64,000 nt of DNA from Bilifractor porci (GCF_009696005.1 NZ_VUMV01000005.1:1-64000); one strand, 5' to 3'; positions 1-9,175 are shown, numbered from the stretch's first letter. The notes: a model not told the origin generated them from the sequence alone. Numbers and translations are program-made.

Positions 1-2
1 AA

Positions 3-1298
3 GAGGAAGATGTTGCCTTTATCCGCCTGCAGTTCTGTGATATTTTCGGTCATCCGAAGAATCTGGCGATTACGGCGGCACAGCTGGAGCGTGCCCTGAA
101 TCATGAATGCATTTTTGACGCCTCTGCAATTTCAGGATTCCGGGATACTCTTCATGAGCTGTATCTGTATCCGGATCTGAATACCTTTGATGTGTTTCCC
201 TGGAGGCCGCAGACCGGCAAGGTGGCAAGGATGTTCTGCAATCTGGCGCAGGGAGACGGAACTCCCTTTGAAGGGGATTCCCGTCTGGTTCTGAACCGTG
301 TCCTGCAGGACGCAGAGAAGATGGGATATTATTTTGAAATTATGCCGGAACCGGAATTTTTCCTGTTCCACACGGATGATGACGGATGTCCGACGACAAT
401 TACGCATGAGGACGCGGGCTTTTTTGATGTGGCGCCGGCAGATCTGGCGGAAAATGTGCGGCGTGACATCATCCTGACGCTGGAGGAGATGGGGTTCGAT
501 ATTTACGGGTCTCACCATGAGCTTTCTCCTGCCCAGCATGAGATTGATTTTGCCCCCGGAAACGCGGCTAAGATCGCAGATCAGATGCAGACGTTTAAGA
601 TGGCTGTAAAAACAATAGCCAAAAAGCACGGGCTGCATGCGTCCTTTATGCCAAAACCCAAGGCGGAGGTGAACGGATCCGGCCTGCACCTGAATATCTC
701 CTGCAGGGACCGCTTTGGGAAAAATCTGTTCTGTCTGGACAGCGACAGGAACCAGCTGTCAGACACCGCCCGTCATTTTGCGGCCGGTCTGCTGGCTCAC
801 GCGCCGGGTATCACGCTGGTGACGAACCCGCTGGTAAATTCTTATAAAAGGCTGATTTCCGGCTTTGATGCGCCTACAAAGATCTACTGGACGGATATTC
901 TGGCCAACCGTTCCGCTGTCGTCAATGTTCCGCAGCGCAGAGGCGATCAGACCTGTATTGAGTTCCGCAGCCCGGACGGCGCCTGCAACGATTATCTTGC
1001 TTTTGCGCTCTGTCTGGCGTCCGGACTGGACGGCGTAAAGAATAGCCTGGAGCCTCCGAAGCTGATTCATGAAAATCTCTCCGGAAAGTCCGACAGGGAG
1101 ATCAGCGCCATGAATATTGATGTCCTTCCGGAGACACTGGGAGAGGCTCTGGAATGTTATCAGAAGGATTCTCTGGTCAGGAACATAATGGGGGATCTGA
1201 TCTACGAGGAGTACCTGCAGGCCAAGCAGAAGGAATGGGGAGAGTTCCGGGCGGTTGTGACAAACTGGGAAATCGAAAATTATCTTCAGAAATATTGA
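3..1298 (+). CDS. glnA: Glutamine synthetase, 5' end outside window
   Basis: Makes glutamine from glutamate, ammonia and ATP in the cytoplasm. The reading frame is open from the first bases of the window and already codes for conserved protein (EEDVAFIRLQFCDIFG), so the true start lies upstream. Visible GS-I landmarks are MPEPEFFLF (metal-binding Glu), SHHELSPAQHEIDF, NGSGLHLNIS (catalytic loop), NPLVNSYKRL and EFRSPDGACNDYLAFA. About 430 residues are present, so little of a ~440-residue protein is missing. The C-terminus lacks an adenylylation-type tyrosine motif, as is usual in Firmicutes. An ANTAR regulator follows 21 bases later, a pairing that fits nitrogen control. Confidence 0.96.
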   Translation, partial: EEDVAFIRLQFCDIFGHPKNLAITAAQLERALNHECIFDASAISGFRDTLHELYLYPDLNTFDVFPWRPQTGKVARMFCNLAQGDGTPFEGDSRLVLNRVLQDAEKMGYYFEIMPEPEFFLFHTDDDGCPTTITHEDAGFFDVAPADLAENVRRDIILTLEEMGFDIYGSHHELSPAQHEIDFAPGNAAKIADQMQTFKMAVKTIAKKHGLHASFMPKPKAEVNGSGLHLNISCRDRFGKNLFCLDSDRNQLSDTARHFAAGLLAHAPGITLVTNPLVNSYKRLISGFDAPTKIYWTDILANRSAVVNVPQRRGDQTCIEFRSPDGACNDYLAFALCLASGLDGVKNSLEPPKLIHENLSGKSDREISAMNIDVLPETLGEALECYQKDSLVRNIMGDLIYEEYLQAKQKEWGEFRAVVTNWEIENYLQKY

Positions 1299-1319
1299 CA
1301 GAAAGGATTCGGAAAAAGA

Positions 1320-1874
1320 TTGCAAAGTATCATTGTCGCGTATTCGAATCCGGAGGATGCAAAAAAAATACGGTCGATACTGGTGCGTAACGGAATGCCG
1401 GTCCTTTCCGCCTGTCTGTCCGGGGCGCAGGTGCTCTCCCGGACAGGCTCACTGGAAGAGGGAATTATCGTCTGCGGCTATCACCTGAGGGATATGATCT
1501 ACCGGGATCTGGCAGATAATCTTCCCCCTGGGTTTCAGATGCTTCTGATTACCTCTTCCAGCAGAATTTCGGGAGAAACCATGCCGGACAATGTAGTTTT
1601 TCTTTCCACTCCTCTGAAAGTCAGCGAGATGCTGCAGTCTCTTCAGCTGATGATGGGAGATCTGCGTGTACGCAGAAAAAAGAAAAACGGAAAGCCTGCG
1701 CAGAGAAATGAAAAAGAAAAGCAGCTGATCGAACAGGCGAAGGCCATTCTTATGGAAAGAAACCACATGACGGAGCCGGAGGCACACCGGTATCTGCAGA
1801 AATGCGCCATGGATTCCGGAACAAAAGTATCGGAGACCGCGGAGATGATTCTTCTGCTGGCCAGTCCGGGTTGA
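1320..1874 (+). CDS. ANTAR-domain response regulator
   Basis: Probable RNA-binding antiterminator acting on nitrogen genes. The protein has 184 residues: an N-terminal receiver-like fold (about 1-115) that lacks a clear phospho-acceptor Asp cluster, a basic linker (RRKKKNGK), then an ANTAR three-helix domain (about 128-184) with the typical IEQAKAILMERNHMTEPEAHRYLQ pattern. The start is TTG, 21 bases after glnA and preceded by AAAGGATTCGG. ANTAR proteins bind paired hairpins in leader RNAs and prevent termination. The link to glutamine metabolism is inferred from position behind glnA. The missing acceptor site suggests control by protein partners or ligand rather than by a histidine kinase. 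Confidence 0.88.
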   Translation: MQSIIVAYSNPEDAKKIRSILVRNGMPVLSACLSGAQVLSRTGSLEEGIIVCGYHLRDMIYRDLADNLPPGFQMLLITSSSRISGETMPDNVVFLSTPLKVSEMLQSLQLMMGDLRVRRKKKNGKPAQRNEKEKQLIEQAKAILMERNHMTEPEAHRYLQKCAMDSGTKVSETAEMILLLASPG

Positions 1875-1911
1875 AGCCTAAAATCTTTACTTTTTATTGC
1901 CTGTTTTTTGC

Positions 1912-1940
1912 TTGTATCTCCCTAATGATTATGCTAGTAT
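1912..1940 (+). promoter_or_regulatory. Probable sigma-A promoter of the NlpC/P60 gene
   Basis: TTGTAT (-35), a 17-base spacer, then TGC-TAGTAT, an extended -10 with the TGn element. It lies 77 bases before the hydrolase start and after the stop of the ANTAR gene. Confidence 0.6.
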
Positions 1941-2016
1941 TAGAAAAGATTAAAAAAATATTTCGTATTTGTTAAGTCAAATCTTTAGCAAATATCCTGG
2001 GGAGGAAATCTGGTCC

Positions 2017-3303
2017 ATGAATTTTAAGAAACTGGTTGCATTCAGTCTGGCGGCCCTGCTTGCGGCTGTCCCCGCGTTACCTGCTTTTTCCACAGCTGTT
2101 TATGCGGATGAATCTGCGGATGCAAATCTTGCCGCGATCAATGACAGCATTGACAGCCTGGAGCAGCAGAAGGAGGATCTTCTGGGCAGCATTGACGATC
2201 TGAAACAGAAGCTGGTTACTACCATTTCCCAGCTGGATTCCGTGAATAATGACATTACGGAACTGCAGGGGAAGATGGAGCAGACACAGTCAGATCTGGA
2301 ACAGGCGCAGGCGGAACAGACGACCGAATACAATGCCATGAAGAAAAGAATCCAGTATCTGTATGAAACCGGCGGAGAGGTAGGCGGCTGGGCAGCTGTT
2401 TTTCTGAGCGGCGGAAATATTTCGGATATTCTGAATAAAGCGGAATACACGCAGCAGATGTATGATTATGACCGGCAGCAGCTGGAAGACTATGTCAATA
2501 CCGTTAATCAGGTCACATCTCTCCAGCAGCAGCAGCAGGATCAGAAAGCACAGCTGGAGTCTTCCAAAAACTCTCTGACAGAGGGACAGCAGACGCTGGA
2601 AGGACTGATCTCCGAGGCGCAGAACCAGTATGATGATTTTGACGCGGAGCTGGCGGAAGCCTATCAGCTGGCGGACCAGTATCAGCAGCTGATTGTAGAA
2701 CAGAATAAGGCTATTTCCCAGAAGGCGGAAGCAGATGCCGCCGCACAGCAGGCGGCAGCGGCTTCGACGGATACTTCCTCTGCCTATATGGTGGCCATTG
2801 GGAATGCCGCGGACACGACTTACAGCACAGATAATACGGGCACGGACAATTCTTATACCTATACCGGGACTTATACAGATAACTCCGCGGCAACAGGCGG
2901 AACAGCCAGCTCCGGTACCTCATTCGGAAGTACCGGAACGGTAAGCGGAAGCGTGTCCTCTTCTCTGGGGCAGCAGATTCTGAATTATGCCAGCCAGTAT
3001 GTGGGCGGCAAATATGTCTGGGGAGGAAACGACCTGAATACAGGTGTGGACTGCTCCGGATTTGTCCAGCAGGTGTACAAGAATTTCGGCATCAATACAT
3101 CCCGGACATCCTATGATATTGAAAATGACGGGCAGGCGGTGTCCTACTCGGATGTCCAGGTCGGAGATGTTCTCTGTTACGACGGACATGTCGGGATTTA
3201 TGCCGGCGACGGAAAAATCATCAATGCCATTGATGACGCGCATGGAATCGGTTATTCAGATGCGAATTATTCGGAGATCCGCACAATCCGGAGATATTCC
3301 TGA
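2017..3303 (+). CDS. Secreted coiled-coil NlpC/P60 peptidoglycan hydrolase
   Basis: Cell-wall endopeptidase of 428 residues. The start chosen is the ATG with GGGGAGG 11 bases upstream; it begins a good signal peptide (NFKK, a hydrophobic stretch, cleavage near AVYA-DE). An upstream in-frame TTG would bury that signal. Residues about 35-250 are long Gln/Glu/Ala-rich coiled coil in two blocks, like PcsB/CwlO-type regulatory domains. Then come a Ser/Thr/Gly-rich linker and a C-terminal NlpC/P60 domain (about 315-428) with catalytic Cys in GVDCSGFV, His in DGHVGIYAG and a third polar residue near NAIDDAHG. The coiled coil suggests activation by a membrane partner such as FtsEX, which is inference. 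Confidence 0.93.
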   Translation: MNFKKLVAFSLAALLAAVPALPAFSTAVYADESADANLAAINDSIDSLEQQKEDLLGSIDDLKQKLVTTISQLDSVNNDITELQGKMEQTQSDLEQAQAEQTTEYNAMKKRIQYLYETGGEVGGWAAVFLSGGNISDILNKAEYTQQMYDYDRQQLEDYVNTVNQVTSLQQQQQDQKAQLESSKNSLTEGQQTLEGLISEAQNQYDDFDAELAEAYQLADQYQQLIVEQNKAISQKAEADAAAQQAAAASTDTSSAYMVAIGNAADTTYSTDNTGTDNSYTYTGTYTDNSAATGGTASSGTSFGSTGTVSGSVSSSLGQQILNYASQYVGGKYVWGGNDLNTGVDCSGFVQQVYKNFGINTSRTSYDIENDGQAVSYSDVQVGDVLCYDGHVGIYAGDGKIINAIDDAHGIGYSDANYSEIRTIRRYS

Positions 3304-3338
3304 TAAGGGAAAACAGATAGACAAACAAGCTCTAAAAG

Positions 3339-3372
3339 CGGCCCGGCAGAAAACCTGCCGGGCCGTCTTTTG
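3339..3372 (+). terminator. Rho-independent terminator after the NlpC/P60 gene
   Basis: An 11-bp perfect GC-rich stem (CGGCCCGGCAG / CTGCCGGGCCG) with a 5-base loop, followed by TCTTTT. Confidence 0.9.
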
Positions 3373-3421
3373 CAAATAAGGCTCTTTAACACCAATAGCG
3401 AAGAAAACGAGGATTCTGCCT

Positions 3422-4045
3422 GTGAAAAGGATATATGATCAAACGGTTCTACTGCAGCTTTGTCAAAAAGCACATCTTGACACGATAATTGATCTCAACA
3501 AGATTGGTTTCTCTGGCTATGTATATCAAAAAGGAGAATATCTTTGTCAGCCCTGCGAAGAAGAGAAATATTTACAAATTATAGTAGATGGACAAGTCAG
3601 TATTTATCATATTCGGGATGATGGTACGAAATATTCTCTGACTCAGGGAGGAGCTGTTTTTCTATTGGGAGATATGGAATTTTATCAGTCGTCACCAGTT
3701 CTGTTTTTTGCAGAGGCTTTAACCGAAACGGTGAGCATTGCTATTCCTCTGACGCAATACCGGGAGATATTAAAAAATGATGTTCGTTTTCTTAATTTCC
3801 TGGTGGGTGTGCTATCTCAAAAGATGTTTGCAATTACCAGCTCCATTGCGATGAATACCTCGCTGACAGATCGCGTGTTGAATCACATGAAATATCATTG
3901 TGAAAATGGACTTCTATACGGGCTGGAGAAAAATGCCTTTCAGCTCCGTTGCAGCAGCCGCCAGCTGCAGCGGGTCATGACTAATCTGGAGCAGCAAGGT
4001 ATTGTGAAAAAATGCGGGAAGGGCAAATATATTTTGCTAAAGTAA
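3422..4045 (+). CDS. Crp/Fnr-family transcriptional regulator
   Basis: DNA-binding regulator of 207 residues. Residues about 25-115 form a cyclic-nucleotide-binding-like beta barrel (VDGQVSIYHIRDDG, GGAVFLLGDMEF), followed by the long dimer helix and a C-terminal winged helix (LRCSSRQLQRVMTNLEQQGIV). It has no Fnr-type cysteine set, so a small ligand or only protein contacts may control it. The start is GTG with GAGG nine bases upstream. Its codon use is more AT-rich than upstream genes. In related bacteria such regulators often sit beside a MATE efflux gene, and remnants of one lie just downstream on the other strand. The target genes are unknown. Confidence 0.85.
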   Translation: MKRIYDQTVLLQLCQKAHLDTIIDLNKIGFSGYVYQKGEYLCQPCEEEKYLQIIVDGQVSIYHIRDDGTKYSLTQGGAVFLLGDMEFYQSSPVLFFAEALTETVSIAIPLTQYREILKNDVRFLNFLVGVLSQKMFAITSSIAMNTSLTDRVLNHMKYHCENGLLYGLEKNAFQLRCSSRQLQRVMTNLEQQGIVKKCGKGKYILLK

Positions 4046-4059
4046 TGCTTTTTATGCCT

Positions 4060-4365
4060 GCTTTTTCAGATATGAGGGTAGAATTGGTGATAGAACAGGA
4101 TTCCGGTCAGGATTGCGGGAACAACATCGGATACTCACTATACAGTCAGAATGCCGTCATATCCAAAGGCCTGAGCGAGCAGAAAGATGGCAACTACGGA
4201 AATGTTACCTTTCCTGAACAGGAAAAGCAGCAATGCAGGCAGTGACTTTTCAACCGACAAAGGTGTCTGCCACAAAAGGTGCGTTGGAGGAAAAAGGATA
4301 TAGGAATCACGTGCATAGGAGTGGGTTATTCCCCAGAGCCATAAGAAATACAGCAAATGTAACAA
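4060..4365 (-). pseudogene. Decayed MATE-type efflux transporter, C-terminal remnant
   Basis: Read on the minus strand, this stretch gives fragments resembling the end of a MATE drug/Na+ antiporter: SVEKSLPALLLFLFRKG, then VVAIFLLAQAFGYDGILTV, and after a stop and frame change SDVVPAILTGILFYHQFY. This order (GK-LPALLLSL-R-G, FG-DGI, -DV--) matches the last two transmembrane helices of the family. No intact frame or start remains. The matching regulator survives beside it. The remaining bases to 4492 hold no gene that I can see; they are AT-rich leader sequence for the next gene. The family assignment is from recall of the pattern, not alignment. Confidence 0.45.
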
Positions 4366-4492
4366 GTGATTACGTCAAAAACCCGGACATGTGTCGTGGT
4401 TTTTAACAATGCTATCCTTTACAATAAGCGTTGAAATGGTATTTTTTATGACTCACAATACGAATCATAGACGGTAAAAGGGGGAATTGTTT

Positions 4493-7400
4493 ATGCGAAA
4501 GAAAAAAGCTTCTGCATTTTTGTGCACAGCGCTGTGTGTGGCAATGATTTCCGGATGCGGAACTTCCGGAGTTCAGGATGTCAGCAGTGCATCCGCGTCG
4601 GTAAGCGCTGGGAGTGCTATGAAGTCTGCTTCGACAATAACAGAGACTGCCGCGGCAAAACAGATATCCGAGGAATATGCGGAGGAACTGACGAATGAGT
4701 ATAAAGATCCGGATAGAGAGGATCAGTCCTATGTGCGATGGTGGCTTCCGCAGGCATCACTGACTGATAAGCAGCTGAAAGAGGAGGTACAGGAGATTTA
4801 TGATGCCGGATTTGATGGCGCGGAGCTCTGCATGCAGACAAGCGATGCACCTACGGATCAGTATGCCTATGGCTCGGATATGTGGTCACATAAATGGAAA
4901 TTGCTGATTGAAGAATTTTTGGATCACAATATGTCGGTCAGTCTGACTGCCGGAACAAACTGGGCAACAGCAAATGTACCAGGCCTGGATCCAGACAGCC
5001 AGGAGGCCAGTCAGGTGGTGGCAATGGGAGCAGAGATCGTAGAACCCGGGCAGAGCATCACGGAATTGCCAAAGCCGGAGACTATGCATGATAAAGCAAC
5101 ATTCATCGGAGCATATGCATACAAGATCGAAGAAACAGGGAAGGGAGAATACAAGTCTGTTCCTTCCAAACCCTGGGTACAGCCGGTTGATTACGAAAAA
5201 CATATCGTCGATGAAAGTACTATGCAGGAGATCACCGGTATCCAGCAGGGTGATACTGTCTGGGATCAGAAGGTAAACTGGACCGCCCCGGACGGAGAGG
5301 TCGGAGAGAACGATGCGGGCAAATATTATGTGGTAGCTTACTGGCAGCAGGGAAATTATCACACGTCCGAGCCGTCCACGGAGACAGCGTATGCCACGAA
5401 TTATTTTGATAAACGTGGAGTGGAAGCACTGAAGAAGTTCTGGGAAGAGCATTATCTGAATGATCAAGAATTGAATGAAAAGATCAGGCAGGGTGATGTC
5501 ATGCTGTTTATGGATTCGATTGAGCTGAATCCGACCGGAGGTATCATCTGGTACACAGATTTTATCCGGGATGAATTCAAAAAGAGAAAGGGGTATGACA
5601 TCCTTCCTTACATGTTTCTTCTGGAAGGACTTCCGGAGGTATATGCTGTCTTTGACGTATATACAGCACCTGCGAGCGGGTACAATTCAACAACAGATAC
5701 CGCAAAGAGTGAAAAGATTGTAAACGACTATCTGGATGTACTCACACAACTCTATGAGGAGAATATGCTGAAGCCTCTGAAAGAGTGGTTTAACAGTTAC
5801 GGAATCAAAACAAGAGCGCAGATTTCCTATGGGCGTTCGTTTGAGATTACAGAGCCCTCTGCATACGTAGATTATCCGGAGGCAGAAAATCTGCAGGAGT
5901 ACAACCAGATTGATATTCTCCGACTTCATACGGCGGGTGCAAAGCTCCAGAATAAGACTTTGTCCATGGAAACTGGAGGAACCCTGGATCCCTATACCAC
6001 GACAATGCAGATGCGTTTAAAGTCGGTATACGGAGAATATGCAGCGGGATTCCAGAAAGTTGTATGGCATATCTGGAGTGCAACTGATTCCTACGGGACA
6101 GATAAGACAAATTGGCCTGGGGATATGCCGATGACGCCGATGGCGTTTGACCGCTGGGATAACCGGGAACCTGCTTATGAGGAATATGATGAGTTAAATG
6201 CACATATCGGCAGAATTCAGCATTTAATGAAGGAGGGAAATTCCCGCACGGATATTGGTTTTATCCATAATAACTGGAACCAGGGTCTGAATTCTTATGG
6301 CGGCCGTGACAATACGGTAGAGCATATGAATAATATGCTGGCACACATGGGTGTTTATTACCGCTCCACAGAATTGCAGGATAACGGATATACCTATGAT
6401 TATCTCAGTCCGGACCTGCTGGATATGGACACGGTGTTCTTTGACGAAGAGACAAAGACAATTGAACCAGCCGGATATAAAGCTCTTGTGATTTACCAGA
6501 AATGGCTGGATCCGGACGGCGCAAAGAAGATTCTCGACTGGGCGAAAAAAGGACTTCCTGTTGTAGTGATGGAGGGTGCAGCCAGGGAAACGCCGTTTAA
6601 CGACGGCAGAGATGATGAGCTGGCAGAGACCATGGCAGAGCTGGAAAAACTGGACAATGTAAAGGTAGCGGCAATCAATGATGCGGATGAAGGTTTTGAT
6701 TACTTCAGCCATGATACGCAGGGATACGATGATGATGTTTACGAGTGCATGCAGGAGCTTGGCGTACAGCCTTATTGTGGATATGATGGAGCAAACCATC
6801 AGATCCTGACCCAGAGCAGAGAGGGAAGCAATGGCGTCCGGTATCTGTATGCGTATAACTACTGCTCAGATGACTATCATCAGAACAGTTATATTGATTC
6901 TGTGAAGAATGAAAGTCATGGAACCGAGTGTAAGACGAATCTTGTTTTAGATGGCGAGTATGAGCCATATGTGATCAATGCATGGACGGGAGAGACACAG
7001 CTGGTTGCAAACTATGAAATTCGTGATGGACAAACCTATGTCCCGATCGACATCAAATATGATGATATAGCGCTCTATGCTTTCCGCCCGATGAAGGAAG
7101 AGACTCTGCATGCAACGGCAACGACAGCAGACAGTGTGGTACAGAAAAATGGAAAGCTGTATGCAAAGGCATTTTCCAGCGGTGATTACAGCACAGAACT
7201 CTCTGATGGAAGTACCGTTGAGACAAAGGCAGAGGTTCCGGACAGCTATGATATCACGAACTGGGATGTCAACGTCGAGTCCTGGTCTAAGGGAGATAAT
7301 CTTATCATAGATGAGGAGACCATCGACGGGCTCAAGACCGTTAACAGTCAGTATGAGACAAAGAAGACGGCAATCAATGTCAAGCTGGACAAACTGAAAA

Positions 7401-7861
7401 CATGGAATAACATTCCTGAAGTCGGAGACAAGGTATCCGGTACAGCGAGCTACAAGGCAACATTCAATTGGGATGCATCCAAAGCAGATGGAGCGGTACT
7501 TGATTTTGGTGATTCTCTGGTCAGCACAATGGAGGTCTGGATCAATGGCAAGAAGGTGGGAGGAGACGTCAGCACCAATCCTTCCAAGAGCAAGACGGTC
7601 ATTGCGGACGGCAGTACCGGAAGGGAACAGTACACCGGAGGCATCAGCTTCAAAGATCCAAAGGCTGACGTTTCGGAATATCTGAAGGACGGCGAGAATA
7701 CGATTGAGGTTAAATATAGTTCTACGCTTGGAAACGTTGAAATCGCAAATGGCGGAGCACAGGCAAAAGAGGCCGACTGGTGGGGATATGATACTTCTGT
7801 GGAGGCTTATGGACCGGTACAGGCAGTTCTGCATCCATACACCCTGACAAGTCTGACTTAA
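4493..7861 (+). CDS. Large lipoprotein glycoside hydrolase, GH106-like
   Basis: Surface-anchored enzyme of 1122 residues, probably removing a terminal sugar from plant or host glycans. The ATG follows GGGGGAA at six bases; the adjacent TTG is less likely. A lipoprotein signal ends at Cys22 (MISGC), followed by a Ser/Ala-rich spacer. The mature protein opens with VRWWLPQASLTDKQLKEE-(V), close to the WW-P-----T-E-L opening of GH106 alpha-L-rhamnosidases. A long (beta/alpha)8-like core follows (AGFDGAELCM, LTAGTNWATANVPG, GYDILPYM, ISYGRSFEI, SMETGG, WHIWSATD). The C-terminus (about 960-1110) is a GH2-like sugar-binding jelly roll (GDSLVSTMEVWINGKKVGG, GENTIEVKYSS). The substrate cannot be read from sequence. 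Confidence 0.75.
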   Translation: MRKKKASAFLCTALCVAMISGCGTSGVQDVSSASASVSAGSAMKSASTITETAAAKQISEEYAEELTNEYKDPDREDQSYVRWWLPQASLTDKQLKEEVQEIYDAGFDGAELCMQTSDAPTDQYAYGSDMWSHKWKLLIEEFLDHNMSVSLTAGTNWATANVPGLDPDSQEASQVVAMGAEIVEPGQSITELPKPETMHDKATFIGAYAYKIEETGKGEYKSVPSKPWVQPVDYEKHIVDESTMQEITGIQQGDTVWDQKVNWTAPDGEVGENDAGKYYVVAYWQQGNYHTSEPSTETAYATNYFDKRGVEALKKFWEEHYLNDQELNEKIRQGDVMLFMDSIELNPTGGIIWYTDFIRDEFKKRKGYDILPYMFLLEGLPEVYAVFDVYTAPASGYNSTTDTAKSEKIVNDYLDVLTQLYEENMLKPLKEWFNSYGIKTRAQISYGRSFEITEPSAYVDYPEAENLQEYNQIDILRLHTAGAKLQNKTLSMETGGTLDPYTTTMQMRLKSVYGEYAAGFQKVVWHIWSATDSYGTDKTNWPGDMPMTPMAFDRWDNREPAYEEYDELNAHIGRIQHLMKEGNSRTDIGFIHNNWNQGLNSYGGRDNTVEHMNNMLAHMGVYYRSTELQDNGYTYDYLSPDLLDMDTVFFDEETKTIEPAGYKALVIYQKWLDPDGAKKILDWAKKGLPVVVMEGAARETPFNDGRDDELAETMAELEKLDNVKVAAINDADEGFDYFSHDTQGYDDDVYECMQELGVQPYCGYDGANHQILTQSREGSNGVRYLYAYNYCSDDYHQNSYIDSVKNESHGTECKTNLVLDGEYEPYVINAWTGETQLVANYEIRDGQTYVPIDIKYDDIALYAFRPMKEETLHATATTADSVVQKNGKLYAKAFSSGDYSTELSDGSTVETKAEVPDSYDITNWDVNVESWSKGDNLIIDEETIDGLKTVNSQYETKKTAINVKLDKLKTWNNIPEVGDKVSGTASYKATFNWDASKADGAVLDFGDSLVSTMEVWINGKKVGGDVSTNPSKSKTVIADGSTGREQYTGGISFKDPKADVSEYLKDGENTIEVKYSSTLGNVEIANGGAQAKEADWWGYDTSVEAYGPVQAVLHPYTLTSLT

Positions 7862-7961
7862 TAATACTCGCTGAAACAAAGACGATGGAAGTCGGAATAT
7901 AACAGATGTGAGGATGAAAATCGAAAAGCGTTAATGAATAAATGATGGGTTTTTGAAAAGA

Positions 7962-8008
7962 AGAACTGATCTCAATGAAAAGGAGGCGTTGAGACAGTTC
8001 TTTTTTTA
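7962..8008 (+). terminator. Rho-independent terminator after the glycosidase gene
   Basis: AGAACTGATCTCAA pairs with TTGAGACAGTTCT (one bulged base), followed by a run of seven T. Confidence 0.85.
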
Positions 8009-8210
8009 TTAGAATCGCCGTAACTTTTCATCGGTTTGCAGGTCTGGACAGTGGCTGGAAGCAGAATCTGGCACTGGTGTATTGCGGCCGGATATGTTAC
8101 CATCAGGATTATGCATTCCAGGCGACATCTGCAAGAAGATGAATAGCGCAATCAAGGGTATCGGGCTTTTTTTAGGTTCGCACGAAGCAAGGATGGAAAG
8201 GAGAAAAACG
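8009..8210 (+). other. Gap without a clear gene
   Basis: About 200 bases between the glycosidase terminator and the next start. An in-frame upward extension of the next gene to a TTG is possible but has no ribosome site and no conserved protein. No convincing promoter or structured RNA was seen. Confidence 0.4.
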
Positions 8211-9170
8211 ATGAGAATTGCAGTGACATATGACAATACGAATGGTGAGGTCTTTCAGCATTTCGGAAAAACAGAGTTTTTTAAGATTTATGAGACAGAG
8301 AATGACAAGGTATTGTCGGCAGAAGTACTGAGTGCCGGCGGCGTCGGACATGAGGCGCTGGCAGGGGTACTTGCCAGGGGCGGGGTCGATGTTGTCATCT
8401 GCGGCGGCCTGGGAGCAGGGATGCAGGCAGCACTGGCGGACGCAGGAATCCGCGTGGTCTCCGGGGCAGCAGGGGATGCGGACCGGGCCGTGGAGGCGTT
8501 TCTGGGAGGCACGATGGAATCTCAGGGAGTAAACTGCGAACATCACAGCTGCCATGGCACAGAGGACGAAGCTGTTTCCGGCCGGGAGACTGCGGACGGA
8601 ACAGATTCTGCGGAGGAGAGCAGCGAGGACGCCGGGTGCTGCGGCGGAGACTGCGGCTCCGGCTGTGGCGGCGGAGATTGTGAATCCGGCTGCGGCGGAG
8701 GCTGCGGGGGCTGCGGAGGACAGGAGTTAAAGGTCATCCTGGAAGGGAAAAACGCGGGAAAAAAGGTAAAAACACACTACCGCGGTACCTTTAACGACGG
8801 GACACAGTTCGATTCCTCCTATGACCGTGGTGAGCCGCTGGAGTTTATCTGCGGTGCAGGGATGATGATTCCGGGGTTTGACAAAGCCGTTGTGAATATG
8901 GAAATCGGTGAGGAAGTGGACATCCACCTGAGCCCGGAGGAAGCTTACGGTATGCCGGATCCGAAAAACGTTTTTACCTTCCCGATTGCGGATCTGGAGG
9001 GATCGGATCAGCTGCAGATCGGGCAGAAGGTCTATCTGACGTCCGGAAACGGAAGACCCTTCCCTGTTGTTGTTACAGCTAAGGATGAAAAAAACATTAC
9101 GCTGGATGCCAACCATGAGATGGCGGGAAAAGAACTGAATTTTCATATTGAGCTTATTTCGGCAGAGTAA
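8211..9170 (+). CDS. Fusion of NifX/NifB-like cofactor domain, Cys-Gly linker and SlyD-type FKBP isomerase
   Basis: A 319-residue cytoplasmic protein. The start is ATG with AAAGGAG eight bases upstream. Residues 1-105 resemble the dinitrogenase iron-molybdenum cofactor-binding fold (MRIAVTYDNTNGEVFQHFGK, VVICGGLGAGMQAALADAGI). Residues about 106-175 are acidic, then a Cys/Gly tract with eight cysteines in about 30 residues (CCGGDC, GSGCGGGDC, CGGGCGGCGG). Residues about 176-319 are an FKBP domain of SlyD type (THYRGTFNDGTQFDSS, ICGAGMMIPGFDKAV) with an inserted-flap segment. SlyD proteins bind metal and assist folding of metalloenzymes. Its place just before the SUF operon suggests a role in metal or cluster handling, which is inference. 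Confidence 0.85.
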   Translation: MRIAVTYDNTNGEVFQHFGKTEFFKIYETENDKVLSAEVLSAGGVGHEALAGVLARGGVDVVICGGLGAGMQAALADAGIRVVSGAAGDADRAVEAFLGGTMESQGVNCEHHSCHGTEDEAVSGRETADGTDSAEESSEDAGCCGGDCGSGCGGGDCESGCGGGCGGCGGQELKVILEGKNAGKKVKTHYRGTFNDGTQFDSSYDRGEPLEFICGAGMMIPGFDKAVVNMEIGEEVDIHLSPEEAYGMPDPKNVFTFPIADLEGSDQLQIGQKVYLTSGNGRPFPVVVTAKDEKNITLDANHEMAGKELNFHIELISAE

Positions 9171-9175
9171 AACCC

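Noticed and set aside
1875-2016. Possible c-di-AMP (ydaO-type) riboswitch before the NlpC/P60 gene
   Set aside because: Such switches often precede wall hydrolases, but the interval is too short after the promoter and no core motif is present.
4012-4245. Plus-strand open frame of 77 codons after the Crp/Fnr gene
   Set aside because: It starts inside the regulator gene, has no ribosome site and no protein-like pattern; the opposite strand explains the segment better as a transporter remnant.
8640-8720. Repeat-like Gly/Cys codon run considered as a tandem repeat or CRISPR-like array
   Set aside because: It is in frame with a well-formed fusion protein and has no regular spacer pattern. No CRISPR array was found in the window.
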